62,000 nt of DNA, from positions 18,551,555-18,613,554 of the forward strand of contig NC_049994.1 in assembly GCF_000003815.2 (NCBI RefSeq). Reading direction: 5' to 3'. Positions 13,401 through 22,252 of this stretch are shown piece after piece. Source of the stretch: Branchiostoma floridae (taxonomy: Eukaryota > Chordata > Leptocardii > Amphioxiformes > Branchiostomatidae). The notes beneath the pieces were generated by a model that did no database searches, was not told the origin of the DNA, and worked only from the letters and a program-made list of their open reading frames with translations. The position numbers and the translations under genes are program-made. Every line of letters begins with the position of its first letter. The first letter of the stretch is position 1.

Positions 13401-16400
13401 CTATATCAAAAACTATAGGGAGCGGTACTTGTTGTCTGAAGTCTCACAGGGTAACATAGTTCCTTTTCTATACAGGTCACCTGGCTGCAATAGACAACAC
13501 AGCAGCCTAAAACTAACACCTTGTTCATACATGGCTTCTGTGTGGGTTCAGTGGCTTTCAAACAAACTAGTAGTACTAGCAGCACAGACAGCTTTCTACT
13601 ATTTCAGGCTGTATTGTTTGAACAGAAAAGGTTTCTAGAGTTAAAACTGGAGGGAGGGTCACTAGTCAGAAGCCACACATACCGGTAGTACTGCTACATA
13701 TGTATAACATAGTTCTTGTTCTCTATGTGTCACCTGTAATCAATAGACAACACAATAGTTTATCGCCAACTTCCTGTCCATACAAAACTTCAGTGTAGAT
13801 TCGCGGACCTTTAAACAAACTCAAAACATATTTCCTTCATTTTGGAGAAGTGTTTGAACGGCGCGTTTCGTACGTCCAAAAATACCGTGAAGGTTGTTTT
13901 GAATAAATCTGTGCGTCGGGACCTGGCTGTGGAAGAATGACAGGAATGGAGTCACTATTTGCACAACAAACACACCAAACATGTGTTATCTGTCGTAAGC
14001 AATCCTCGCACCCCTGTAAAAAGTACACACCGACCGACTCTGCCTGGCTCAAATAAAACCAAGGGAAACTCTACAAGTAGCAAACCAGGCTACGTTACAC
14101 GCGACGTTTCGGAGGCCGCACTAGTCAATAATCAGGGCACGTAAATTGCAGGTTTGATTTGGGAGGGAGGAATTTGACAGGAATGCAGGTGTTGGAATTC
14201 AGCCAGGGGCTATACCTAGCCTAGATACCAGACCAGGGCCTGATCTCAATGATATCTATGGTGCTGGGGTCTGGCTAGGTGGCTGTAGAAAGGCTCTAGA
14301 AGACTCTTGATTAGTAGGAGGAGAACCTATGATTGATGAACCCACTCCCACCCCAGGTAGCCTGCTTCACTCCACCACAGTTGGCCAACAGGCTAATACT
14401 ATAAAATAATGCAGACATGTTTGTGGTAGTTTTATGTTCGCGGTGGCCACTTCACCGCGAACATTTTTCCATTGTAGTACTAGTATGTGACTACAGTCTA
14501 TGGCACTACCGCAAACTTAAAACCACCACAAATACTCCATTTTCCCGCTACCACGAAAGTAAATCCCTGCAAACTTTTAATGCATTTACAGTACTATAGA
14601 TAGTACAGTTGCAAAACATGGACTAGATACAGGTCAAGGGTGTTATGATTCATTTTCCAAAATAACAGCAGCACTTCAAAATTTGCAAACTGTGTACCTC
14701 TGATTGTTAAACAGGGTCAGTAGGGCCTGTTGTCTGTCTATCCAGAGCAGGTAACTTGCCTATGTATAGGTAGGTCCTGGAAACAGTCTGGCATCCAGGC
14801 TATACACTTTAGGGGCTCATAATCTGCTGCCAATCTACAATCAGAGCTTTCAGCAAGGCCGGGAAATGATCGATCAACAGATGATGGGAACCTGTGGCTT
14901 CAGAGGCCATCTTCTTTATTGGACTGTCGTGTCCTTTTTGTCCTTTAAATACTGGTAATTTCAAACATGTAAAGACACTCCTGGGAATTGGGACAAACTA
15001 ATTAACTTGAAAGCCCAGCTAGGAGGATTTTTAGCAATATGATTCTTTACATTGCAGCTGAAACTTCACGTTTTAATCTGCTTTAAGTGCTTGATTAACT
15101 TTTTATTCCAAATTTCCAACTAGTCAAGTTGTCTGTCCATATAGACAACATACTATCATTTTTTAAACGAGTTCCTCATTGTGAAAGCTCAATATATGGC
15201 TATACCATCAGAGTTATATGTAGACTTTTGACTATTTTCATATTCTAGTAAAGCAGTTTTGAATGTACAACTTACAAGTACAGTACTATTATAACCTTCC
15301 ACACAATTACATCAGGAATCACCAAATTTCTGTTAATTTTCCGAAGGTGAAAGGATCCAATCTGATTAGAATAAGTGATAATTACTGAGTCATTAGTTGG
15401 TTGGGTGTAGTTTATAGAGTAACCTATAATTTGTATTTATAGTATAAAACAAACACCATCATTCCAACATGACCCTGGCACAGACAACAGAACTTGTTAC
15501 GGGGCAAAATATGGAATTTTCCATTGTAACAGCTCAATATATGGCTGGACAATCAGCTGTGAAATCAACATCTTAGATCAGTAGTTACTTTCAAGCACAA
15601 TGATCAGGGTTCTAGCTAGTGCATTTTAGCGCAGTGGGCCACTATGCTATACTTTGTGACCACTACGCTAAAATAAGGGCCACTACGCTCATTTTAAACT
15701 TAAGTGTAGTGGTGCTTTGCTATCATTTGCTAGTTCAACAATGTCTAATCAATGTCTGAACAATGAAAAATGATGATAAGTCACTCAAAACTGACCAAAA
15801 AAATCCTTCAAATTACATGTGATGTGTCAGTGCCACCATTTAACTCTACATTTTCAAAATGACCTCCCCCCTCCACACCAATCAACCGACTGGGCAGCTC
15901 GCTATCATGCCATTACCACTACGCTAAAATGAAATCCTGGCTAGAACCCTGATGATTATAAATTTTATGTTACGCTAGATTATAGGGTCCCATGAAATGT
16001 CAGCTTAGCTAATAAACTCAAGGTTGTTACTAGTGAGTCTAATTCCCATAACATGTTCTGGAATTATATCTTTAGTCCACATCAATTCACTTCCCTAGCC
16101 TGGAGTCCAGCCTTGTTGTACTGTGCTTTTAGTTGCTCCCAAAAGGGACCCTTTGGGGAGCGACTATAATTTATAAAAGCACAACAAGGCTGGACTCCAG
16201 GCTATGACTTCCTTGCTTCTTGTAGGAGTGAGTGAGCGATGGCTTGTCACAGCGAAAGGTAAAGAACAAGTAAGAATTATTTCTTGATTGAATCTTCAAG
16301 GAAAACTGCACCCTTTGAGTCATATATTTGATTGGAATGCAGATTATGTGACAGGTATGTATGACCTTGGTCCAAGGTCAACCTGAGATTACTAACTGAA

Positions 16401-17672
16401 TAACACAGTAGTCCTTGGGCAGAATCAAAACTATTTCTTGTTTCTGACAATTAAGGTCACACCTAAAATTTAGTATAAAAATAACAAACTGAACTGGGAA
16501 TTCATAATAAAAACAGAGCAAATCAACAGAGTCTGAGGGTTGTACCTATGTTCAATCTGTGTTCTGTGGGAGAAAAAAAAACAATTTTGCTAAAATGTCC
16601 TTGATCATAAAATTTACTTTCAGATATACAAAAACAGGAAATAGAATCAAATTGAGCATCATTCTTTATAATGTTTTCTATATCTCAAACTCAAAAATGA
16701 CATATTACAAATACCTCTGGCAGTTTAAGTGAAAAGGAATGTAGTTGTCTAATCCTAATACTTCCTGTCCATGTAATGATTAAGTTATGAATAAACAAGA
16801 CAATTGGGACACTGAATACCTATATTATTAGTACTAATCTTAGTATGATTATGAAGAACTTATTACATGAATGCGCAGTGCTCACGATAATTCTTCCCCT
16901 TGTTGACACAAACAGGAATTGTAATGACCACGATCGACAAAGGTGGCTTCAAGACAACAGTAATTAACAGGTGTGACACCAGACAGGTATGCAGTAGTGT
17001 CAGACACTCGACAACAACTTAAAGTTTATACCAAAAGTAGTAAGAACGTCTCTGTACCGTCAACAACAACAAACAACACCAGAGCGTACACTACGCGCGG
17101 CGTGCAGCCAAGCTGAAGAGTTTAAAGGTAGAAAAATGCGCCGTAGGCTGACACATTTTTGTGCAGTGTGTGAGGAGGCCGCCCGGAGGGAGTGAAGCTT
17201 TAGTAAGGCAGCCAAGCGTGGACAAACCTGTTTCCACACACACCAAAAACTCGCCGCGCAACTAGCCATTAAAATACCCTTCTGTTCACACACAGACCGA
17301 GAATTCGGACTAGTTGGGGGATTTTTCGGGTCAGGTTGGTCGGTTTGGGTGTAGGAACCTGCTAAAGTCGATGAGGAGGGAATTCCAGGTGGTTCTGAGC
17401 TCGCAGAATTCCCAAACACGCCCACTCTCACCTGACAGCTCAAAATCCATCAACTTTTCATCTTCGCCGGGATGTCACTCCGACGATCCGGGGCAGTTTT
17501 ACCCCTTAAAACGTCGCTAACCCACACATTTCTTTACATTCCTACATCTCACAAGGCGTCTTCTAACTCCTGCGTCTTTAAGACGTCCACTCACCCTTTC
17601 CTTGGCGCGCGTGGCCCGTTTGATGCTCTTGGCGAAGACCCCGCCTTTCGCTTCCCGGCCCCCTTCCGCCAT
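1..17672 (-). CDS. Amphiphysin/BIN1-like N-BAR protein with AHNAK-like repeat tail (gene span, 3' end outside window)
   Basis: N-BAR proteins of the amphiphysin/BIN1 family dimerise into a crescent that binds and tubulates membranes in endocytosis and T-tubule formation. Exons, in order on the minus strand, are 17672-17595, 5384-5301, 4887-4833, 4394-4204, 3430-3323, 2896-2735, 1785-1703, 1096-982 and 742-<1. All have GT/AG borders and the phases match. Residues ~1-253 form the N-BAR: amphipathic start [11 protein letters not shown], then [47 protein letters not shown] and [11 protein letters not shown], all close to BIN1 in order and spacing. Residues ~254-292 form a linker. Residues 293-525 are AHNAK-like GPDV/PxxK repeats. 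No clathrin/AP2 region or SH3 domain is in view; these would lie beyond position 1. Amphiphysin and BIN1 cannot be told apart here. Intron 1 is ~12.2 kb. Confidence 0.9.
743..981 (-). other. Intron 8 of BAR gene
   Basis: AT-rich and bounded by GTAAGT (981) and CTCCTAG (743). No repeat or ORF of note was seen. Confidence 0.6.
982..1096 (-). CDS. BAR gene exon 8 (post-BAR linker)
   Basis: 115 bp with acceptor CCCCAG and donor GTAAGT. The first base completes an Arg codon begun in exon 7, then 38 codons follow to phase 0 ([19 protein letters not shown], then [14 protein letters not shown]). There is no known domain. It is accepted because it lies in order, has strong splice sites, and its phase matches both neighbours. 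Confidence 0.75.
1703..1785 (-). CDS. BAR gene exon 7 (end of BAR domain)
   Basis: 83 bp with acceptor TTACAG and donor GTACAG, phase 2 at its end. It encodes [20 protein letters not shown] followed by FATKRLP. This matches the position of [20 protein letters not shown] in BIN1, the last helix of the BAR domain. Confidence 0.88.
2028..2734 (-). repeat. Exon-junction minisatellite: six extra partial copies of BAR exon 6 separated by (TTTG)n
   Basis: On the minus strand the exon 3' part, its donor and a TTTGTTTG tract recur about every 100-115 bp. Copies start near 2694, 2590, 2488, 2388, 2272 and 2172, with a degenerate remnant at 2072-2028. Each copy still reads [19 protein letters not shown] and ends CAG|GTTTG. 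All copies examined carry CTTCCAG or TTTCCAG before GCACTG, a potential acceptor that the parental exon lacks (it has TTCCAAG). Using it would give a 45-nt phase-0 cassette (15 codons, [15 protein letters not shown]). Confidence 0.9.
2735..2896 (-). CDS. BAR gene exon 6 (BAR helix 3); parent of an exon-junction minisatellite
   Basis: 162 bp, 54 codons, phase 0, acceptor CTCCAG and donor CAG|GTTTGT. It encodes [20 protein letters not shown] and then [20 protein letters not shown] plus HTDMSQ, equivalent to ELPSLWNSRVGFYVNTFQ in BIN1. The donor opens directly into (TTTG)n, and six further copies of the exon's last ~65 bp follow downstream. Confidence 0.93.
3323..3430 (-). CDS. BAR gene exon 5
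   Basis: 108 bp, 36 codons, phase 0, acceptor TGACAG and donor GTTTGT. It encodes [18 protein letters not shown] followed by a Lys/Gln-rich stretch ([11 protein letters not shown]). The motif [14 protein letters not shown] is highly diagnostic of the amphiphysin/BIN family. Confidence 0.95.
3963..4070 (-). repeat. Partial duplicate of BAR exon 4 end plus intron
   Basis: The block with gagtgttcttttcctaaaca and ccttgacctcaggaaactgg occurs here and again at ~4134-4240, where it is the true exon/intron junction. This copy keeps ~35 bp of exon sequence (GTCAACACCTACCAGAGCC on the minus strand) and then diverges. Confidence 0.85.
4204..4394 (-). CDS. BAR gene exon 4 (BAR helix 2)
   Basis: 191 bp with acceptor CCCCAG and donor GTGAGG. 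It encodes [18 protein letters not shown], then [20 protein letters not shown] and [11 protein letters not shown]. The DWPxxDE and LLW.DY motifs are amphiphysin/BIN1 signatures. It ends in phase 0 before [10 protein letters not shown]. Part of this exon's 3' end and the adjoining intron is duplicated downstream (3963-4070). Confidence 0.95.
4833..4887 (-). CDS. BAR gene exon 3 (BAR helix)
   Basis: 55 bp with acceptor CTCCAG and donor GTAAGA, ending in phase 1. It encodes [18 protein letters not shown], equivalent to LQKDLRTYLASVK of BIN1, and completes its last codon with CA from the next exon. Confidence 0.92.
5301..5384 (-). CDS. BAR gene exon 2 (BAR helix 1)
   Basis: 84 bp, 28 codons, phase 0 at both ends, acceptor TTCCAG and donor GTCAAC. 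It encodes [18 protein letters not shown] followed by [10 protein letters not shown], equivalent to the BIN1 segment KVLQKLGKADETKDEQFE. Confidence 0.92.
5385..6840. other. Intron 1 of BAR gene, proximal part: no feature seen
   Basis: AT-rich unique-looking sequence with only short shadow ORFs and a small (AT)n at ~6542. No recognisable gene, RNA or TE. Confidence 0.5.
6845..7015 (+). repeat. SINE-like repeat (gtccctcggataggaygtta family)
   Basis: Shares gtccctcggataggatgtta and the following aaagaacccgccacactta block with 29820-30060. This head-and-body order recurs in invertebrate tRNA-derived SINE-like repeats, from memory. It is degenerate. Confidence 0.5.
7330..7475. repeat. (TG)n microsatellite
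   Basis: About 145 bp of nearly pure TG dinucleotides with short interruptions. The long open frames across it in both strands are low-complexity artefacts. Confidence 0.95.
7595..7742. repeat. Dispersed intronic repeat, copy A
   Basis: Contains gatgggtggggg, ataaaccaca, caagtcgcgtgca and gaaccctgactgaa in the same order as at 11208-11350 (copy B). Unclassified. Confidence 0.6.
8154..9995. mobile_element. hAT-type non-autonomous DNA transposon (1842 bp)
   Basis: The ends are perfect inverted repeats (CAGCGTTCCCGCCAGG at 8154-8169, reverse complement at 9980-9995). They are flanked by a perfect 8-bp direct repeat ATATCAGC (8146-8153 and 9996-10003). A CAG terminus and an 8-bp target duplication are the hAT hallmark. 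Subterminal GCGTCC/GGACGC motifs repeat at both ends. No transposase ORF is present, so it would depend on a source elsewhere. The interior holds a GC-rich palindromic stretch at ~8215-8285 and a CCAAT-rich block at 9240-9480. Confidence 0.9.
9240..9480. promoter_or_regulatory. CCAAT-box cluster inside the hAT element
   Basis: Contains gaccaatgac (~9323), two attgg (~9361, ~9378) and two ccaat (~9399, ~9450). There is also an E2F-like ttggcgcc (~9412) and cacgtg. It resembles a captured promoter and shares gaccaatgacagag with the cluster at 21618-21830. No adjacent ORF was identified. Confidence 0.35.
10405..10710. repeat. Repeat with terminal catggaggta hairpin (same superfamily as 52784-53885)
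   Basis: The text 'ccaatccatccagccgttctt gag' (split here) and 'acataacagaaaatataacctcc ...catttcatggaggtaa' matches the organisation at 39700-39850 and the ends of 52784-53885. It is a partial copy. Confidence 0.45.
10773..11054 (+). mobile_element. Non-LTR retrotransposon (RTE/craft-like) ORF C-terminal fragment
   Basis: A 93-codon open frame reads [19 protein letters not shown], then [14 protein letters not shown] and [15 protein letters not shown]. The order R.VGHV.R, (G)[12 protein letters not shown] and AQDR..WR is the conserved tail after the reverse transcriptase of many metazoan LINEs. It is 5'-truncated and lies in the BAR gene intron, opposite to that gene. It is dead or a fragment. 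Confidence 0.8.
11064..11770. repeat. Intron-internal duplicated segment (11064-11230 and 11566-11770)
   Basis: Both halves carry cacagtggaacaagac (second copy catagtggaacaagac), cagacagcaa, agtaacaatwgaat, ttggctggaggtg and aaaycagtcactga in order. Diverged duplicate, unclassified. Confidence 0.6.
11811..12140. mobile_element. Two adjacent MITEs (ACAGTCAAACCTGT family), second cut by the gap
   Basis: Copy 1 (11811-11990, 180 bp) starts ACAGTCAAACCTGT and ends with its reverse complement ACAGGTTTGACTGT, flanked by TA-like bases. Copy 2 starts at 11991 immediately after it and is almost identical up to the N run. Internal imperfect repeats ggccactatrgacaggtggc occur. A decayed relative lies at 58868-59000. 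TIRs and the TA context suggest a Tc1/mariner-type MITE. Confidence 0.8.
12141..12512. other. Assembly gap (372 N)
   Basis: A run of N inside a near-identical tandem MITE, so the gap probably reflects repeat collapse. Open frames across it are meaningless. Confidence 1.
12590..13830. repeat. Diverged tandem repeat, ~240-bp unit
   Basis: Blocks recur at ~12600, ~13190, ~13410 and ~13640. The pattern is 'aaactaggrgga', 'ttgttgtc.gaagtc', 'acatagtt', 'ctatgastcac', 'atagacaacac', then 'ttcaaacaaac'. About four to five units are diverged. No coding frame is conserved between units. Confidence 0.55.
12880..12955 (+). mobile_element. LINE 3' tail (ttgacttgact)
   Basis: The text 'gcaataaacttgacttgact' resembles the 3' terminus of many CR1/L2-like LINEs, with a polyadenylation-like AATAAA followed by short tandem TTGACT repeats. 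Only the tail is seen. Confidence 0.5.
14216..14395. mobile_element. MITE-like fragment with tagcctagatacca end
   Basis: Shares tagcctrgataccagacc-type start, gatctcaa.tatct, ggggtctggc and the ggctgtagaaa block with the foldback element at 29181-29590. No clean target duplication was found. Confidence 0.45.
14398..14593. mobile_element. MITE, TACTGTAAATGCA family, copy 1
   Basis: The right end is TGCATTTACAGTA and the left end is degenerate (actataaaataatgca). The interior holds ttcgcggtggccacttcacc and the reciprocal ccgcaaacttaaaaccacc, giving a near-foldback shape. Same family as 17950-18264, 28628-28828 and 61714-61926. Confidence 0.75.
14600..15600. other. Intron 1 of BAR gene: no feature seen
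   Basis: AT-rich, no ORF, no obvious repeat apart from a doubled 'gctcaatatatggct' (~15188, ~15531). Confidence 0.5.
15605..15951. mobile_element. hAT-like MITE (CAGGGTTCTAGCTAG ends)
   Basis: Starts CAGGGTTCTAGCTAG and ends CTGGCTAGAACCCTG. Internal inverted copies of the motif ccactacgctaaaat are present. Flanks share only ATGAT, so the target duplication is decayed. No ORF. Confidence 0.7.
16096..16204. mobile_element. Foldback MITE (tagcctggagtcc)
   Basis: A 109-bp near-perfect palindrome. TAGCCTGGAGTCCAGCCTTG at the left is mirrored at the right end, with a short loop around 16140-16165. The termini resemble the TAGCCTSS foldbacks at 29181 and 38564. Confidence 0.75.
16205..17040. other. 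Intron 1 of BAR gene: no feature seen
   Basis: AT-rich with no ORF, splice-bounded coding segment or repeat that I could support. Confidence 0.5.
17595..17672 (-). CDS. BAR gene exon 1 (start codon, N-terminal amphipathic helix)
   Basis: The ATG is at 17672 and 26 codons run to the donor GTGAGT in phase 0. The product starts [19 protein letters not shown], matching the membrane-inserting H0 helix and start of helix 1 of BIN1/amphiphysin. It joins exactly to [10 protein letters not shown] of the next exon. Upstream Met codons in the same frame exist, but this ATG gives the family's usual N-terminus. Confidence 0.88.
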
Positions 17673-17748
17673 CTTGACTCTTCCCGATGGGAACCTGTCC
17701 GCGCGGGGCACCATGGGACGGTTCTGACGGGACATTCCAGCAGACCAC
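17673..17748 (-). promoter_or_regulatory. 5' UTR / core promoter region of the BAR gene
   Basis: GC-rich spacer between the start codon and the minisatellite. No TATA box is evident, and the transcription start cannot be fixed. The BAR frame is open through part of it, but this is not taken as coding. Confidence 0.4.
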
Positions 17749-19105
17749 TGGACTGGGACAGCTGGGCTCTTATGGGGGATACCAGTGGACTGGAATTAGC
17801 TGGGGCTCTCTTGGGGGGATACCAGTGGACTGGGACAGCTGGGCTCTGATGGGGATACCGGTGGACTGGGACAGCTGGGGCTCTCATGGGGGGATACCAG
17901 TGGACTGGGACAGCTGGGGCTCTTATGGGGGATACCAGTGGAGCGGGAATACTGTAAATGCAGACATGTTCGCGGTGGATTAATGTTCGCGGTTTTCGCG
18001 GTGACCACTTCACCGCGAAATCCACCACGAACATTTTTCTATCATGGTATTAGATTGCAGCCTATGGTGTTACCGCGAACTTAAATCCACCGCGAAAAGT
18101 CCTTTTTCCCGCTACCGCGAAATTAAATCCCCCAGCGAACATTTTTCTATCATGGTAATAGATTGCAGCCTATGGTGTTACCGCGAACTTAAATCCACCG
18201 CGAAAAGTCCTTTTACCCGCTACCGCGAAATTAAATCCCCGCGAACTTAAATGCATTTACAGTAGCTGGGGGTCCCAAGAGGGGATAACAGTGAAGTGGG
18301 ACAGCTGGGGCCCTCATGTGGGGATACCAGAGGACTGGGACAGCTGGGGCTCTCATGTTGGGATACCACTGGACTGGGACAGCTGGGCTCTCATGGGGGA
18401 TACCAGTGGACTGGGACAGCTGGGGCTCTCCTGGGGGAGAGTGGGATACCAGTGGACTGCAAAAAGATCTAACATACCAGTGGACTGGGACGCTGGGCTC
18501 TGGTGGGGGATACCAGTGGAGTGGGACAGCTGGGCTCTCATTGGGGGATACCAGTGAACTGGGACAGCTGGGCTCTAAAGGGGGATACCAGTGGACTGGG
18601 ACAGCTGGGCTCTCATGGGGGATATCAGTGGCCTTGGACAGCTGGGCTCTTATCTGGGATACCAGTGGCCTTGGACAGCTGGGCTCTTATGGGGGATACC
18701 AGTGGACTTGGACAGCTGGAGCTCTCCTGGGGGATACCAGTGGACTGGGACAGCTGGGCTCTAAAGGGGGGATACCAGTGGACTGGGACGCCGGGTTCTC
18801 CTGGGGAATACCAGCTGAGGCTCTCATGGGGGATACCAGTGGACTGGGACAGCTACAGCTGGGGCTCTCATGGGGGGTACCAGTGGACTGGGACAGCTAC
18901 CGCTGGGCACTCATGGGGGATACTAGTGGACTTGGACAGATGGGGCTCTCATGGGGGTTACCAGTGGACTGGGACAGCTGGGCTCTCATGGGGATCCAGC
19001 AGACCAGTGGACTGGGACTAATGAGGCTCTCATCGGGGATTTCAAGCAGAACAATGGACTGGGGAGCTATCAGGGGGCAGACCAGTAGACTGGGATAGCT
19101 GGGGC
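17749..19105. repeat. GC-rich minisatellite, ~37-bp unit, upstream of BAR gene
   Basis: About 25 copies of a unit such as gggataccagtggactggga followed by cagctgggctctcatg. Unit length varies through G-run changes. Frames across it are open for up to 260 codons (Trp/Gly/Ser-rich) but shift between units, so they are not coding. A MITE (17950-18264) interrupts the array. Confidence 0.95.
17950..18264. mobile_element. MITE, TACTGTAAATGCA family, copy 2, inserted in the minisatellite
   Basis: Left end TACTGTAAATGCA, right end TGCATTTACAGTA. Its right half (cgaacatttttctatcatgg onward) is duplicated in tandem inside the element. Minisatellite units continue on both sides, so insertion came after array expansion. 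Confidence 0.88.
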
Positions 19106-20000
19106 CCCCACAGTAACTTTGCAAACATTTTCGAACTAAATCACACATGTAAGCACTCTGCAAGTTCACAGAATTTCCATGTTCATGAATGGAAGTTGCT
19201 GTGTTACGTCAAGGTGTCATCATCACCACCATCCTTTGATAGATTTATTATTTATATCAAAATTTTTCAAGGGGAATTGCTTTGTTTTCAAGGATAGGAA
19301 ATACAAACGTACTGTCTCTCTGGAGTGTGGCCTTCAAATTCTTAAGCGAACCATCCCAATAGCGCTAGCGTTTGACCTTGGAATTTCTATTCATTTTGTT
19401 AAACTCAGAAAGCAGCAACCTCGAATAGAAGCTGTCACTGACGGTGTTTATCTTCGCAAGTTTGCAATACCAAAACTTGTCGATTAGTGGCGATTATATT
19501 CGATGAGACAGTATGAAAGCGTCCCCTAACGATTTCTTTGTACATTGTAGCAAAGTGGTCAAATTCCGTTGCCTTTCTTCCTGGTAAAGTCTTGCATCAA
19601 AACGAAATAAAAGTAACAAACACAGAGGATAAGATGTTTTACAAAGGTAGAGAAACCATGTCGAGGCATCTAAGGAAAATGCTTTTCAAAAATTGTTTAA
19701 AATTAAGATTACTGAACGAATTTGAAGTTCCATACTTCACTCACCTAGCGAATATATATAATTCATAACATCCCCGATGTCAATTCATCTATTATTGCAG
19801 TCTTAAGTACGACAGAGTCCCGTTTTTTCGCTACTTTGCACAAGTAGAATTCATGAATTTTTCCTCGTATACGACATATCTTGCATTCTATTCAATTTAT
19901 AACCCTACAAGATTATTGGTTCGATTGTACATGACCCATACTTGATAAGAAAATAGTATTGAAAACTTTCAGTGCTATTCTGTTTCCCTAGGAGGCTTAA
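19106..20000. other. Unassigned region with two short unrecognised open frames
   Basis: Open frames at 19179-19487 (102 codons) and 19538-19768 (76 codons), both plus strand, share no motif I recognise. Together they could be a decayed ORF. No splice sites support them. Confidence 0.3.
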
Positions 20001-20007
20001 CTTAAAG

Positions 20008-20083
20008 ATGCACGGCGATTGTTTGGTTGTTGCCATGTCGGTGTTTGGATGTGTTCTGCTTCTGCCTCAAGCCCCAAACCTGC
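20008..20083 (+). other. Possible signal-peptide-like exon
   Basis: The sequence starting ATGCACGGCGATTG reads MHGDCLVVAMSVFGCVLLL and then reaches a donor-like GTGAGT in phase 2. Hydrophobic stretch, no downstream partner exon found. Speculative. Confidence 0.15.
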
Positions 20084-21610
20084 CGTGAGTTTCGTGTGCT
20101 GTCAAACTACAGTGTTGAACACTACCGTTGAATAAAGATATAACGGAGGCCGCCCTAAGACGGTTCCCGTCGTAAGACGGAACGGATTTTTTGCTGATCT
20201 TATTATCCATAAGTACACCGTGTTTGTTACCACTGACTATGCTGATTACAAAGGTAAATAAACCAAGTCCATGCACATAGCTTTAATTTGCATTCCAAGT
20301 ATACTTATAACATATTTACTTCATGTTTTTTTTAAAAACAGAATTCTAACAGTAATGTTGACAGTGCTGAATCACTGCAGTCACCGGCCTCTGCGTATTG
20401 GCGGCTCGTGTCGCTAACTGTACGAACTCTTCCAAGCAGTCACACAACTGCCATGATACACATAAATAAAGCTCCATAAAACACTATGAATATGGGTCTT
20501 CAAATGTTTGTTGAGTAGAAAAGCAACCAAAAGGAAGCGACATAAACATTGCCACCATTGTACTCCCAAGGGAGTGTGGCCGTGAAAGTCGCAGACTAGA
20601 GAACGCTCCAAAGATTTATTTGACTGTAACAAATGATTCGTGCTGTCTATGAAAATAAGACTTGATAGAGAGATGTAGATGATATTTTCATATAATCAGA
20701 CAGAGTTTTGTTGATGTTGGCGGTGTCGTTTTTTCGTAATTGCTTTTTTAGTCGGGCATTCACAATCAGTGCATTCAGCCCATTGCCCGTAAAAACATCA
20801 GCTGGATTGTTCTAGGTACAGCCTTCCTCATGTGAGACAAGAAGTACATACAGTCACGATTTTACTGTCAAAAGAAAGCTAAAATATCATACTATTAATT
20901 TTTCTTCTGTGTACTTAAATTTACCACTTACTTCTGAAGAGAGCAAAATGTAAAAAAAGCGTACCGAGTTAGGCACACTGTCCAGCGTAGCACAAAATTG
21001 GAAGGTTACATACACGAAATTGTCTCGCAGTGTTTGCCGCTTGTAACACGCAGCGCGAAAGGTTCATGAACCACATGAATGCATTTCTTATTCAAGTATG
21101 TTGTTCAAATCTATGTGTAAAAAATTCAGTTATCAAAATCTGACCACTCTCAGGCAACTAGCGATGGAGCGCCATGAGTTTGAGCGCAAGAAAAAGCGTA
21201 CCGTGTTGGGGCACCTCCCGTTATATCTGTACAGCTTCAATCACTGTTATATGGATGTGTAAAAGACCTAAACTTGTTTATAATGAGTTCACTGTAAAAT
21301 GTACGAAGACTAAAGCCATGATATCCACCAACCTTCGGAACGGTTGTCGGGGAATGGACCCCTCCCGTTACTATTCCACCGTATGTTTGTTTGGAAGGTG
21401 CTGCACGATGTATGGATTATTAACTGACTGCAAAAACGCAATAAAGGCACACCGTGCACAGGCCGTTTCTTTCTTTGATTTGTCAAATTCCTTGTCACTT
21501 TGAAGGTCGCCCGTAGAATGGGACCATTCAGTCATGTCAGCTGCAATACCGTTCTCAACTGCTAGAGGTCGTGCTCTTCTTATCCACGTTGCTCCATTTA
21601 ATTTCATCAG
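20084..21610. other. No supported gene
   Basis: Short ORFs on both strands only. I see no domain, RNA or repeat. Confidence 0.45.
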
Positions 21611-21617
21611 CAGATGT

Positions 21618-21835
21618 AACCAATGAGGAAAGACTCAGCTGTGAAGTTGATCTTATCTGTAGAAATGACCAATGGGGAAATACTCCAAAGTGAGCGAACC
21701 AATGGGGATAATGTGCATTTTTGTAACCAATGCTAAGCCACGATTTGGGCAGTGGATCGACCAATGACAGAGCAGTAATTTTCCACGCGTCGTGTGCAGA
21801 CCTATATGTGGCTTGGCGCGAAAATAGCGCGTCAC
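21618..21835. promoter_or_regulatory. Five CCAAT boxes followed by an E2F-like site
   Basis: ccaat occurs at ~21619, ~21669, ~21699, ~21726 and ~21760, all on the plus strand at 27-50 bp spacing. It is followed by cttggcgcgaaaatagcgcg (~21811), which contains TTGGCGCGAAA. CCAAT arrays with E2F sites typify NF-Y/E2F-driven cell-cycle promoters. No coding exon was recognised downstream; a LINE remnant begins at 21937. Confidence 0.4.
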
Positions 21836-21936
21836 TCACGGTCAATCCATCAGCCGGGCAGGACCTTACGTCTCTTCTGCCGAGACCACGATTTTAAGCC
21901 GAAATTTTAAGTTTCTTTGCTCCAGTAGAGCAATCA

Positions 21937-22119
21937 GTCACTAGAGGTCACAGTTTTAAACTACAAGTTCCCCTGGCCAAGACTAGAGCGAGGAGTCAGG
22001 TTTTCAGTGTTAGAACCGTGTCAAGCTGGAACGCCCTACCTGAGTCAGTGGTTTCAGCGGATAGTGTAAACCAGTCCAGACTTGACAAACACTGGGATTG
22101 CCGAAAGTATATCACGTGA
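21937..22119 (+). mobile_element. Non-LTR retrotransposon ORF C-terminus (CR1/jockey-like)
   Basis: The open frame reads VTRGHSFKLQVPLAKTRARS, then FSVRTVSSWNALPESVVSAD and SVNQSRLDKHWD, ending in TGA. TRGHSxKL, R..WN.LP..VV and SLNSFK.RLDK are the standard C-terminal block of CR1/L2-like LINE reverse transcriptases. Fragment. Confidence 0.85.
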
Positions 22120-22252
22120 AGAGCGAAGTCAAGATCAAGACACAACAGGCTGAAAAGCATTCTTTCCTGGATGCAGTATCAAGGTAAATGCTGTACTATG
22201 CCACGACGGCATAGTATTAGCACCAGTGGCTGCTACGGGCTTCGCAGTGAGT

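Noticed and set aside
17687-19098. Trp/Gly-rich open frames up to 260 codons
   Set aside because: Minisatellite translation; frame changes between units and there is no start context, splice site or domain.
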